Shown here piece by piece: positions 43,333-53,625 of a stretch of 64,000 nucleotides of DNA (positions within the stretch are counted from its first letter, which is position 1; each line of letters begins with the position of its first letter). The notes beneath the pieces are model-generated. The model ran no database searches, was not told where the DNA came from, and worked only from the letters and a program-made list of their open reading frames with translations. The stretch is from CAMAVH01 sp046297835 (GTDB lineage: Bacteria; Pseudomonadota; Alphaproteobacteria; SMXQ01): NCBI GenBank assembly GCA_046297835.1, contig JBKBHI010000006.1:186001-250000 (forward strand), written 5' to 3'. The translations under genes were made by a program, and so were the position numbers.

Positions 43333-45387
43333 ATGATCGACACGATCTTTTCTGGATTGGCCCATCTCGGGACGTTCGGTTATTGGGGGGCGCTGTTTAC
43401 CGGAGTCTTCATCGCCGCGCTCATCGGGCTACTCCCAGGCGTGGGGACGCCTATGGTGATGGCGATCGCCATTCCCTTCATCCTTTTCACGGTCAAGGAC
43501 CCGCTGATCGGAATCGTGCTTCTGGCGACGATCGGCGGGGTTTCGAGCTCGCTCGATTCGGTGCCGGCGATCTTGCTTGGCTATCCCAGCTCGTCGACGC
43601 AGGTGACCTTTCTGGAAGGGCACCAGCTGGCCGAGCAAGGCAAGGCGGCCCATACCCTGGGCGCGACCTATGCGGTTGCGGGCTTGGGCGGCATCGTCGG
43701 CGCTGTAACGCTGCTCATCATCATACCCATTATCCGCCCCTTCATTCTCAATTTCGGCTATTCGGAAATCGCCGCCATGGCTTTGTTCGGCATCGCCATG
43801 GTGTCGGTCCTCAGCACGGGCGCGATGCTCAAGGGCATCGCCGCCGGCATGATCGGCCTTTTCCTCAGCACCGTGGGCATTCATTGGGGCACGGGGACGG
43901 AACGTTTCACCTTCGGAGACCTCAATCTGTCCGATGGATTACCGATGATCGCAATGACGTTGGGGATTTTCGCGCTGCCCGAGGTGTTCGACCTCAGCGC
44001 GACCGGCAAGTCGGTCAGCTCCAGGGGCGTCGCGGTCATTTCCAACAAAGAGGTATGGGCCGGCGCGAAGGACGGTTTGCGCCGCTGGCGCATCACGATC
44101 CGCCATTCGCTGTTCGGCGTCTTTCTCGGGATGGTGCCCGGCATCGGCGGCGCGGTGATCGATTGGCTGTCCTACGCGCTCGGCGTCGCGCTATCGAAGA
44201 ACAAGAAGGAATTCGGCCGCGGCTCGCTCGACGGCGTAATCTTCGCCGAATCGGCGCAAAACTCCAAGGAAGGCGGCCAAGCCATCCCGACCCTGGCCTT
44301 CGGCGTGCCCGGCGGCCTGTCCTGGGTCTTCATTCTTTACGCGATGCTCGCGTACAACATCGCGCCAGGCCCGCAGATGCTGGGCCGCCATGCCGACATC
44401 ACGATCATGATCGCGGTCAGTTTCGGCATCGCGAATCTTGTCATGGTGCTCATCGGCCTAAGTATGACCGCGCAGCTCGCCAAGCTGACGATCATTCCCT
44501 ATGTCGCCATCGGCGCGGTCATCGTGCCGATTTCCTTCTTGTCGGCTTTTCAATCCGGCGATGGTTGGTTCGGCCTTCTTGTGCTGCTGATCTTCACGCC
44601 GGTCGGCCTGCTGATGAAGGCCTACAGATGGCCCCGGGCGCCGTTGATTTTGGGCTTCATCCTCGGCGGCGTGATCGAAAGCAATCTCCAAAGCGCGATA
44701 TCGGCCCATGGCGCGCTCAGCTTCGTGACGCGCCCGATCACGCTCGTCCTGATCATCATCACCATCGTGACCACGGTGTTGCTCTTGCGGCTCAGCAGGA
44801 AGTCGGCGCAACAGGGCGGCGAAGCCCTGGCTCTCGGAGCTTCGGATGCGGCTCCAGCGCCGGCAGGCGGCGAGAGAGGCCTGGCGGCTCGCGTCATGGG
44901 CGCGCTCACCGCCCCATGGCGCGCCGAACATTGGTTCAGCGCGGCGCTTTTGCTGTTCTCTGTCGCCGGCATGGTGGGCGCGTCGCATTACGCTCCGACG
45001 GCCAGCTTTCTCCCCATGGCCACCTGCGGGATACTGTTTCTGCTCATTCTTTTCCAGCTCGTCTTCGGCCGCGGGAACTTGACAGGGCAGATCATGGACA
45101 TCGGCTTGCGCAGCATGGAATTGCCGGAAGCGCGTCGCAACGCGCTGATCATCGTGGTCGGCATGGTTCTCTACATGCTGCTGACCCTGACGATCGGCCT
45201 GGCCTACGCCTCGGCGTTGTTCGCGGCGGTGTTCCCGCTCGTGCTGATGAAGGGACGAGGACGGTTTATCGCCAGCGTCGTCGGCACGGCGATCGTCTGC
45301 GTCATGGCCTTCGGCTTGCTCGACTACTACATGGGCGTCTTCTGGCCCGAGACTTACATCGGCAATTGGATCAAACGGCTTTTTTAA
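43333..45387 (+). CDS. TctA-TctB fusion: tripartite tricarboxylate transporter permease
   Basis: 684 residues. The first about 500 are TctA: GLLPGVGTPMVMAIAIPFIL near residue 35, GGVSSSLDSVPAILLGYPSSS near 60 and a second MVPGIGGAVIDW at about 265, the internal symmetry of TctA. A linker rich in Ala/Gly follows (about 500-530). The last 150 residues have four membrane helices (WFSAALLLFSVAGMVGA, ATCGILFLLILFQLVF, RNALIIVVGMVLYMLLTLTIG, FIASVVGTAIVCVMAFGLL), the TctB pattern. TctA and TctB are usually separate genes. It works as a Na+ or H+-coupled importer with the Bug protein at 42125. Confidence 0.85.
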   Translation: MIDTIFSGLAHLGTFGYWGALFTGVFIAALIGLLPGVGTPMVMAIAIPFILFTVKDPLIGIVLLATIGGVSSSLDSVPAILLGYPSSSTQVTFLEGHQLAEQGKAAHTLGATYAVAGLGGIVGAVTLLIIIPIIRPFILNFGYSEIAAMALFGIAMVSVLSTGAMLKGIAAGMIGLFLSTVGIHWGTGTERFTFGDLNLSDGLPMIAMTLGIFALPEVFDLSATGKSVSSRGVAVISNKEVWAGAKDGLRRWRITIRHSLFGVFLGMVPGIGGAVIDWLSYALGVALSKNKKEFGRGSLDGVIFAESAQNSKEGGQAIPTLAFGVPGGLSWVFILYAMLAYNIAPGPQMLGRHADITIMIAVSFGIANLVMVLIGLSMTAQLAKLTIIPYVAIGAVIVPISFLSAFQSGDGWFGLLVLLIFTPVGLLMKAYRWPRAPLILGFILGGVIESNLQSAISAHGALSFVTRPITLVLIIITIVTTVLLLRLSRKSAQQGGEALALGASDAAPAPAGGERGLAARVMGALTAPWRAEHWFSAALLLFSVAGMVGASHYAPTASFLPMATCGILFLLILFQLVFGRGNLTGQIMDIGLRSMELPEARRNALIIVVGMVLYMLLTLTIGLAYASALFAAVFPLVLMKGRGRFIASVVGTAIVCVMAFGLLDYYMGVFWPETYIGNWIKRLF

Positions 45388-45411
45388 CAATCAGGAACGC
45401 AGGAAAGTAAC

Positions 45412-46572
45412 ATGCGCAACGGTATGAAGATTTACGATACGGATACCCATGTCGGCCCCTCCGCGGAAGCGCTTCGCCCGCATCTGTCGAGCAAGCTGCT
45501 GCAGCTCGTTCCGAATCTGGACGATCATCTCTACGAAGTGAAGACGGGCTGGGCAGGCGAGAAGTATGAAGCGCCCTTCCGCCACCGCTATCGTTTCGCC
45601 GACCGCGCGGGCTGGAGCAAGAACAAGCCGCGCCATTTGGGCGAGGCCGGACCGCGCGAGAACGAAGAGCGGCATTTTCAGAATTTTATGGGCGTCACCT
45701 TTCCTTCCTATGGCGGCGCTGACGACGATTCGGCAGCCCGGTTGCGGGATATGGACACCGAGGGGGTCGACGTCCATTTCATCGTCAGCAACGGAGGCGT
45801 CGGCCACGCGGACCCAGCGATCGAAATGGAATTCATTTATGCTCAGCATCGCTATTTGGACGCTTTTTGCGGCCGGGATCCGCGTCGTCTGAAGTCCTGT
45901 TTGACCGTGACGCCGCTCGCGGTTGAGGCGTCCGTGGCGGAAATTCACCGTTGGGGCAAGTCGCCTTGGGCGGTCGCGGTTCATCCCAGCTTGCCGCTGG
46001 ACTATCCGCTCGACCATCCGGATATGAATCCGATATGGGAGGCGACTCAGGAGCAGGGCTTGGCGGTTATCCACCATAGCTTGGCCTGGGGTTATCCCGG
46101 CTATCGCGACATGTGGGCCAACCCCTTTATTGGGCGCAGCGGAAGCCATCCGTGGGCTGCGATGCGGGCGGTCGCCTCGTTCATCGGCAGCGGCTTGATG
46201 GACCGCTACCCCGGACTGCGCTATGCGGTGCTGGAATCGGGCTTTGGCTGGTTGCCGTTCTGGGCCAACCGCATGGACGACCAAGCCGTCTATGTCGGCT
46301 ACACCGCCAAATTGCAGCATAAGATCAGCGAATACGTCACCGGCGGGCGTTTCTTCGCGTCGGTCGAGCAGCACGAAGGGCCGCGCATGGCCAAACATGT
46401 CAACGAGCTGCTGGGCGATCACATCCTGATGTTCGGTTCGGACTATCCGCACGCGGAATCGCGGTTTCCGGAATCGGCAGAGCGCGTGCTGCAATGGCAG
46501 AGCGCGGTCGGCCCCGAGGCCATGCGGAAGATGATGTGGGACAATCCTGTGCGCTTTTTTGGGGAGCCGTGA
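45412..46572 (+). CDS. amidohydrolase-2/ACMSD-family protein
   Basis: 386 residues, ribosome site AGGAAAG. DTDTHVGPSAE near the start gives the D-x-H metal motif; VIHHSLAWGYPG near 225 and FGSDYPHAESRFPESAERVL near 340 are the other conserved metal and active-site segments. The family includes non-oxidative decarboxylases (ACMSD, LigW, gamma-resorcylate decarboxylase) and lactonases or hydrolases. In this operon it could decarboxylate an aromatic or ring-cleavage acid; the exact reaction is unknown. It lies between the TctAB gene and the second class II aldolase gene. Confidence 0.82.
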   Translation: MRNGMKIYDTDTHVGPSAEALRPHLSSKLLQLVPNLDDHLYEVKTGWAGEKYEAPFRHRYRFADRAGWSKNKPRHLGEAGPRENEERHFQNFMGVTFPSYGGADDDSAARLRDMDTEGVDVHFIVSNGGVGHADPAIEMEFIYAQHRYLDAFCGRDPRRLKSCLTVTPLAVEASVAEIHRWGKSPWAVAVHPSLPLDYPLDHPDMNPIWEATQEQGLAVIHHSLAWGYPGYRDMWANPFIGRSGSHPWAAMRAVASFIGSGLMDRYPGLRYAVLESGFGWLPFWANRMDDQAVYVGYTAKLQHKISEYVTGGRFFASVEQHEGPRMAKHVNELLGDHILMFGSDYPHAESRFPESAERVLQWQSAVGPEAMRKMMWDNPVRFFGEP

Positions 46573-46675
46573 ACTCCTGGAGGGCCGCGAATCGACGTCG
46601 GACAATCCCGTCGATAGAAACAGCTGCTCCGGAAATTGAGACCGCCGATGAGCCGCCGCTTTTGAGCGTGGCGCC

Positions 46676-47325
46676 GAGATGAGGTCAACAGACGCCGCAT
46701 GACGGCTCTGGGCCTGGGGGAGGAAGAAATTGTTCGACGATCGCGAAGCCCGAGAGCTTGTCGCCACATCCTGCCGCGTTCTGGGCGGTCTGGATTTGAC
46801 GAAAGCGGCCACGGGACATGTGAGCCAATTGTCCGCGGACGGAAAGAGCATTCTGATTCGCGGCCGCGGGCGCGACGAGGTCGGCGTGCGCTACACCACG
46901 GCCGAGCAAGTCGTCGCGGTCGATCTGGACGGCAAGCAGCTCGACGGGGCCGAAGGCCTGGCCGTGCCTCAGGAAGTCTTCATCCATACCTGGGTTTACA
47001 AGATGCGGCCGGACGTGCGCAGCGTGGTGCATATCCATCCGCCGACGGTGGTGCTGTTCACCATGTGCAAGAAGGAGATCGAGCCGATCTTCGGAGCCTA
47101 TGACCCGAGCGGCCTCGATTTGATCCTCGACGGCATCCCGACTTACGACCGCAGCATCCTCATCAGCAACGACGACCTGGGCCGGGAGCTCGCGGCGGCT
47201 TTGGGCGACAAGCGCGTCTGCCTGATGCGGGGCCATGGCATCACGGCGGTCGGCGCGAGCGTCGAAGAAGCCACGGTGCGCGCAATCCAGCTCAACGAAG
47301 CGGCCGAGATGAACTATCGCGCGAA
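46676..47325 (+). repeat. 650-bp near-identical direct repeat, right copy
   Basis: Right partner of 41270-41919. The two copies lie in direct orientation around 4.76 kb holding the Bug, TctAB and amidohydrolase genes, so homologous recombination between them would delete these three genes and leave one chimeric aldolase gene. Confidence 0.95.
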
Positions 47326-47464
47326 CCTGTTAGGCATCCCTCTGAAAATATCTGAGGAGGACATGCGAATATTTCTCGGGAAGAAAAAGAAGAAGGACGA
47401 GATGCCGAAGTCCCCCCATCTCATGGCCAATTGGCGTTATTACGTCGAATTGTCGGGGGCCTGA
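46730..47464 (+). CDS. class II aldolase/adducin-family protein (copy 2)
   Basis: 244 residues from TTG 46730, with the same strong ribosome site as copy 1. Residues 1 to about 199 are identical to copy 1, because the only three base differences are silent. The C-terminus then changes (KISEEDMRIFLGKKKKKDEMPKSPHLMANWRYYVELSGA) while keeping the SPHL...WRYYV frame, so both tails are functional-looking. The tail contacts neighbours in class II aldolase tetramers, so specificity may differ. The Gfo/Idh gene starts 5 bases after its stop. Confidence 0.85.
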   Translation: MFDDREARELVATSCRVLGGLDLTKAATGHVSQLSADGKSILIRGRGRDEVGVRYTTAEQVVAVDLDGKQLDGAEGLAVPQEVFIHTWVYKMRPDVRSVVHIHPPTVVLFTMCKKEIEPIFGAYDPSGLDLILDGIPTYDRSILISNDDLGRELAAALGDKRVCLMRGHGITAVGASVEEATVRAIQLNEAAEMNYRANLLGIPLKISEEDMRIFLGKKKKKDEMPKSPHLMANWRYYVELSGA

Positions 47465-47468
47465 GGCG

Positions 47469-48686
47469 ATGATCTCCAAAGATGACGCCACACCTAAATC
47501 GAGCGTTTCTGCGAGCGGCGGGGCTCGGCTGCGGGTCGGAGTCGCCGGTTTAGGCGTGGCTTCGTCGCAAATCCTGCCATCGTTGAAGCCCGGCGGCCCT
47601 TTCGAGCTCGTGGCGGGCGCGGATACGCGCAGAGACGCCCGCGAGGCCTTTTCCGCAGCCTACGATCGCCCCGCTGTCGCCAGCGTCGAGGAGCTTTGCG
47701 CCCGCGAAGATATCGATGTGGTCTGGATATCGACTCCGAACACTCTGCATGCGGAGCATACGGTGGCTGCCACGCGCGCCGGCAAGCATGTGATTTGCGA
47801 AAAACCCATGGCCGTGACTCTGGCAGAGTGCGATTTGATGATCTCCAGCGCGGCTGAGAATGGCGTTCTGCTGTTGCAAGGCCATTCAAAAATTTATCAG
47901 GCGCCGATGCGCATGATGCGCGATGTCCTGAAAAGCGGCCGTCTCGGGCGCGTGATTCAAATTCAGTCGGCCAATTCGAACGATTGGTTGCAGCGGCCGC
48001 GCCTCGCCGCAGAGCTGGATACGCGTCTCGGCGGCGGCATCGTCTATCGCCAAGGGCCGCACATGGTCGACATCGTGCGGTTTCTCGCGGGCGGAATGAC
48101 GAGGCGAGTGATCGGCGTGGCCGGCAAGGCTGATCCCCACTTCGACGCTTTCGGCCATTTCAGCGCATTGTTGGATTTCGAGGGTGGCGCTGCGGCGACA
48201 TTGACCTTTAACGGCTATGGCTATTTCGATATTGCCGAACTGACCTGGGATATAGGCGAGAGCGGCTATTTACAGACGGGCGGCCGCCGCTTCCCTGGCA
48301 AACCGCGATTGACAGGCGCTGCCGATCCGCACGGAAAGTCCGAGGGCGCAGAGGCGCGCAAGGTCACGCCAGAGGAACGGAACAACAGCCATCGCCATCC
48401 GCCGTTTTTTGGGCTGACCATCGTCCATTGCGAGAGGGGGGCTATGCGTCAGTCGCCCAAAGGCCTGTTCGTCTACACCGAGACGGGTATCGAGGAAATC
48501 GTCTGTCCGCCGCGCGGCGGCCGGACCGAAGAACTGACGGAACTTGCCGACGCGTTGGCCAACGGCCGCGCGGCCTTTCCCGACGGGCGATGGGGGAAGG
48601 CCACCCTGGAGGTTTGCTTGGAGATCATGGCCTCGGCGGGGGACGGACAACCGCGCGATCTGCGTTATCAGGTGGCGGCGCCGTAA
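47469..48686 (+). CDS. Gfo/Idh/MocA-family NAD(P)-dependent oxidoreductase
   Basis: 405 residues. Rossmann motif RVGVAGLGVASSQIL near residue 20, VWISTPNTLHAEHTVAATRAGKHVICEKPMAVTLAE (the family's EKP catalytic Lys) near 90, and GGGIVYRQGPHMVDIVRFLAGG with the conserved His near 200. Length and style resemble phthalate 4,5-cis-dihydrodiol dehydrogenase (Pht4). The shorter LigC is the other aromatic-pathway member of this family. With two phthalate-dioxygenase-like proteins in the island, dihydrodiol oxidation is the more likely role. It is the last gene of the plus-strand run. Confidence 0.85.
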   Translation: MISKDDATPKSSVSASGGARLRVGVAGLGVASSQILPSLKPGGPFELVAGADTRRDAREAFSAAYDRPAVASVEELCAREDIDVVWISTPNTLHAEHTVAATRAGKHVICEKPMAVTLAECDLMISSAAENGVLLLQGHSKIYQAPMRMMRDVLKSGRLGRVIQIQSANSNDWLQRPRLAAELDTRLGGGIVYRQGPHMVDIVRFLAGGMTRRVIGVAGKADPHFDAFGHFSALLDFEGGAAATLTFNGYGYFDIAELTWDIGESGYLQTGGRRFPGKPRLTGAADPHGKSEGAEARKVTPEERNNSHRHPPFFGLTIVHCERGAMRQSPKGLFVYTETGIEEIVCPPRGGRTEELTELADALANGRAAFPDGRWGKATLEVCLEIMASAGDGQPRDLRYQVAAP

Positions 48687-49115
48687 GCGCTAGTCAATCA
48701 TATGGCTAAGATAACCCGTTGGCACGCGAGGGGGTATCGGCACACGGAAACCCAGATAGGGGGTCCTTCGCCAGTTAACCGCCTCAAGGTCGAGGATTTC
48801 ATGAAAAAGCCCACCATTTGGCGGGCTTTTTTGCAGTTCTGGCGCAAAATCCCGGAGAGGCGTGGACGTTGCGGAAGGAGTGGCTGTGCAGCCAGTCTTC
48901 AGCGAACTCGTCTCATTGACGGTTTTCCCTGTTTATCAAGGATTTTCAGTGAAATAGCACGTCTTGATGTCTCGCTCCGACTCCCATGAAGCCGATAACC
49001 ATATGAAATATTGGGGAAATCTGGCGGTCAGCCCGACCAATGCGCCTAGAATAACAGGGATTCAAAAGGGCTTTATCAGGGAAACGTCCACCCCAAACAG
49101 GGACACCTCGCATTC
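48687..49115. other. intergenic boundary of the catabolic island
   Basis: 429 bases without a gene I can support. It contains the terminator at 48805 and, further on, short AT-rich motifs such as TTTTCCCTGTTTATCA (near 48925) and TTTATCAGGGAAA (near 49073). A related TTCCCTG/CAGGGAA inverted repeat occurs at 20135-20153, on the other side of the island. They might be old ends of an insertion, but they are too short to prove it. Confidence 0.4.
48805..48833 (+). terminator. intrinsic terminator of the catabolic run
   Basis: AAAAAGCCCACCA / TGGCGGGCTTTTTT with one A-C mismatch and a very short loop, ending in six T. It lies 119 bases after the Gfo/Idh stop. Confidence 0.75.
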
Positions 49116-49524
49116 GTGAACGCCATCCAGTTCCGCGATACCGGCGTGATCCTGAAGGTCACGCCGCGCGTGAACGAAGGCGGCCTGGTGCAGATGGAGA
49201 TCAGTCAGGAGGTCAGCGACGTGGCGCCAACGACGACGTCGGGCATCGATTCGCCGACCATCCAGCAGCGCAAGTTCAACAGCGGTTAGCGTGCAGAACG
49301 CCGAGACCATCGCGCTCGGCGGCCTGATCCGCGAACGGCGTACCCAAGGCAACAGCGGCATTCCAGGCCTGAAGGGTGTGCCGGTGTTCGGCAACCTGTT
49401 CAAGAACACCGCGGATGTAGACATACGCACCGAGTTGGTGGTGCTGATTACCCCGCGCGTCGTGCGCAACCCCTCGGAAATCGGCCGTATCACTGATGAA
49501 TTCGCGAACGCCTGCGCCACCTGA
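49116..49524 (+). pseudogene. C-terminal fragment of a GspD-type secretin, frameshifted
   Basis: The frame from 49116 reads VNAIQFRDTGVILKVTPRVNEGG, a hallmark of secretins, and meets TAG at 49287. Shifting by one base, the frame continues VQNAETIALGGLIRERR, GIPGLKGVPVFGNLFKN and TELVVLITPRVVRNP to the natural stop at 49524. A single extra G at 49284-49285 explains the break. The first 80% of the protein is absent. Known parent function: outer-membrane channel of type II secretion. Here it is a relic with no other gsp gene nearby. Confidence 0.85.
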
Positions 49525-49545
49525 CGCAGATCGAGCCGAAGGACA

Positions 49546-50073
49546 TTAACTAGAGGGCGCCGTGCCAAGCCGAAGCGCCCAGACCGCCAAGCCGAACAGA
49601 TATGCTCGACGGCGCCGGAAAGGCCGCGCGCAACGTGGCATCATCCTGTTTGCCGCCCTTTCGGCGTTGGCGCTCTTACCCGCAAGGCCCAGCTCACTTA
49701 GCCCCGCTATTTGCCAGCCTACGGCGCCAGCTATGGCGCCTGTTATGGCGCCCTTTACGCCCCCTGTAAGGCCGCCCGTCACCGCGCCCGCTGTCACAGC
49801 GCCCCAGAACGTCATTTCGACGCTGAGTTTGCCGGCAACCATCGCAAAGCTTAGGCCACCTGTTGCCCAGGCGGTTGCCAGTCCCACCGCTACAGCGAGG
49901 ACCGGGAACTTCTGGAAGAACTTCATGATGCTCTTGAAGAAGAAGCCGGATGGGTCGGTGTAAGCGAGCGGGTTGTTGAGGACGTAGGAGTAGCGGTTGA
50001 GGCTCTGGCTGTTGGTCGGATCCTGGATGAACGGATCGGCCGAGAGGAAGCGGCCGATGAGCGGATCGTAGCC
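49546..50073 (-). pseudogene. C-terminal fragment of an Rhs/YD-repeat protein with glycine-zipper tail
   Basis: From 50073 on the minus strand the frame reads GYDPLIGRFLSADPFIQDP, NRYSYVLNNPLAYTDPSGFF: the Rhs-associated core that precedes the variable toxin tip. It continues into a hydrophobic Gly/Ala-rich region (GAVTAGAVTGGLTGGVKGA...) common before Rhs tips, then a basic tail to the stop at 49546. Everything upstream of the core is missing, replaced by a terminase fragment on the other strand. No toxin domain is recognised in the last 50 residues and no immunity gene is evident. Confidence 0.75.
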
Positions 50074-50483
50074 ACTACTATCTGTTCGATCTGGTTCGCG
50101 GCAAATGGGAATTCCCCCAGCTGGTGCGCATCGTCACTGATCTCGCCGCCCGCCACAAACCGTCCTCGGTCCTGATCGAGGACGCCAACAGCGGCGCGGC
50201 CCTCCTGCAGGTCCTCCAGCAGGAAACCCGTCTCAATGTCATCGGCATCAAGCCGAAGATGGACAAGGAGACGCGCACGATCCAGCAAAGCGCGGCGTTC
50301 GAAGCCAACCGCGTCTTCTTCCTGCAGGACACCTCCTGGCTGGCCGAACTCGAGCGCGAGCTGCTCGGCTTCCCCAATGCCCGCCACGACGATCAGGTCG
50401 ACAGCATCACCCAGTTCCTGCAGTGGGCCGGCGACCATGGCGGCCTCGATCCCTCCGCCTACAGCATCGCGCCGCTCTTCTAA
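50070..50483 (+). pseudogene. C-terminal nuclease-domain fragment of a phage terminase large subunit
   Basis: The frame from 50070 reads HYYLFDLVRGKWEFPQL, SSVLIEDANSGAALLQVLQQ, IGIKPKMDKETR, SAAFEANRVFFL and LLGFPNARHDDQVDSITQFLQWA, the RNase-H-like packaging nuclease of large terminases with its HDDQVD acidic motif. There is no start codon with a ribosome site; the N-terminal ATPase part is lost. The break point at 50070-50073 abuts the Rhs core on the opposite strand. Confidence 0.85.
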
Positions 50484-50519
50484 ACATTGACGCTGACAAG
50501 CTTCCTCGACAATCGGCTG

Positions 50520-50548
50520 CAGTGCCCGGCATCTATCGCCGGGCACTG
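50520..50548. repeat. perfect inverted repeat
   Basis: CAGTGCCCGGC / GCCGGGCACTG, 11-bp arms and a 7-base loop, between the terminase fragment and the DUF3489 gene. There is no T-run, so this is not a typical terminator; it may mark an element end. Confidence 0.6.
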
Positions 50549-50729
50549 CGCATTCGACGCTCTGATTCGCCAAAAACCTCAGAAACCCGCTGGACTTCCC
50601 CCGCCGACAGAGCGTTGCTGTCGACATGACGAGCGGCCGATAGGCCTGCCCTGACCAGCGCATCGCGCCGGCGGGGCTCTGGGTAGTACAAGCGCCGCAT
50701 TCCGCGGCGCCGACAGCACGGAGCCCAGC

Positions 50730-51335
50730 ATGGCCAAACTCACCGATACCCAGCTCGTCATTCTCTCTGCCGCCAGCCAGCGTGCTGACGGCAACCTTCT
50801 GCCGCTGCCTAAAAGTCTCAAGCTCAACAAGGCCGCCGCCAGCATGGTCCTGCAAAGCCTGCTGAAGGCTAAGCTTGCGGCCGAGCAGCCCGCCGAACCC
50901 GGAGAACCTGTCTGGCGCGAGGACGACGATGTCAAACTTACGCTGAAGATCACGGAGAGCGCGCTCTCGCGCCTCGACAGACCGGCCAGTACTGCGTCAC
51001 AAGAACCCACCGCTGCGCCCAGCAATAAAGCCGCGAAGCCCCAGAAGCCCGCGAAGTCTCAGAAGGCCCCGACCAAGCCAAAGGCTACCAAAGCGCCTGC
51101 CTCCGCTAAGCCCAAGATGCCAGCCGCGTCCGGCACGAAGATCGACAGCCTGATCACCCTGCTTAGCCGCAAGACAGGCGCCACTATCGCCGAGGCCATG
51201 GAAGCGACTGGCTGGCAGGCGCACTCGGTTCGCGGCGCTATCAGCAGCACACTGAAGAAAAAGCACGGCCTCACCGTTACCTCCGAGGTCGAGGGCGCCC
51301 GCGGCCGGGTCTATCGCATCGCGGCTGGGCGCTGA
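50730..51335 (+). CDS. DUF3489-domain protein
   Basis: 201 residues, GGAG upstream. An N-terminal helical region (LTDTQLVILSAASQRADGNLLPLP) is followed by a Lys/Pro/Ala linker (about 95-135). The C-terminal DUF3489 domain (KIDSLITLLSRKTGATIAEAMEATGWQAHSVRGAISSTLKKKHGL) resembles a winged helix. It is first of a tight three-gene unit with DUF2924 and a serine recombinase. The function is unknown; DNA binding in the service of the recombinase is a reasonable guess. Confidence 0.85.
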   Translation: MAKLTDTQLVILSAASQRADGNLLPLPKSLKLNKAAASMVLQSLLKAKLAAEQPAEPGEPVWREDDDVKLTLKITESALSRLDRPASTASQEPTAAPSNKAAKPQKPAKSQKAPTKPKATKAPASAKPKMPAASGTKIDSLITLLSRKTGATIAEAMEATGWQAHSVRGAISSTLKKKHGLTVTSEVEGARGRVYRIAAGR

Positions 51336-51337
51336 CG

Positions 51338-51870
51338 ATGACGCGACAGACAACCCGTCAGGGCCAGCGGGAGAGCACGTCTCTTCCGCTGACCCGCACC
51401 GCCCGGGACAAGACGGTCGAGGAAGCCCTCGACCGCCTCCCCGACCTGGATCTGGCCGGGCTGCGCCAGGAATGGACCCGGCTCTACGGCAAGGCACCCT
51501 CCCGCTACATCAGCCGCGACTTGCTGATGCGGGCGGTCGCCTACCGCATCCAGGAGAATGCCTACGGCGGGCTGAAGCCCGCCGTGGTGCGTCAGCTCCG
51601 CAAGGTCATGGAGGATCTCCGGGCCGGCCGTGCCCCGGATACGACCGTCCGGCCCCAGATGCAGGCCGGCGTCCGCCTCATGCGGGACTGGAATGGGGAG
51701 ACCCATACGGTCGAAGTGCTGGAGAAAGGCTTTGCCTGGCGGGGCAAAACCTATAGCTCCCTCTCCGCCATCGCCCAGCTCATCACGGGGGTCCGCTGGT
51801 CCGGTCCCCGCTTCTTCGGTCTGCACGACAAGCCGAAGCAGAAACCCAGCTGTAAGGCGAAGCCGGCACC

Positions 51871-51874
<4 letters not shown>
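51338..51874 (+). CDS. DUF2924-domain protein
   Basis: 178 residues, starting two bases after the DUF3489 stop and ending in an ATGA overlap with the recombinase start. DLAGLRQEWTRLYGKAPSRYISRDLLMRAVAYRIQE near residue 30 and RDWNGETHTVEVLEKGFAWRGKTYSSLSAIAQLITG near 110 are the DUF2924 hallmarks. Known only as a companion of phage-like serine recombinases in alphaproteobacteria. Function unknown. Confidence 0.88.
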
Positions 51875-53556
<1,682 letters not shown>

Positions 53557-53625
53557 TGCTCCTCGCTTAACATTTCAATCTGACATTATGACTATTGAGG
53601 AAAAATGGTGCTGCTATCCTTGGTG

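Noticed and set aside
43383..45410. 675-codon frame shifted by +2 in the TctAB gene
   Set aside because: Hydrophilic, Arg-rich reading of a clearly hydrophobic transporter gene; a shadow only.
48687..49115. tRNA gene or attachment site at the island boundary
   Set aside because: No cloverleaf or tRNA 3' end could be recognised; short CCCTG/CAGGG motifs alone are not enough.
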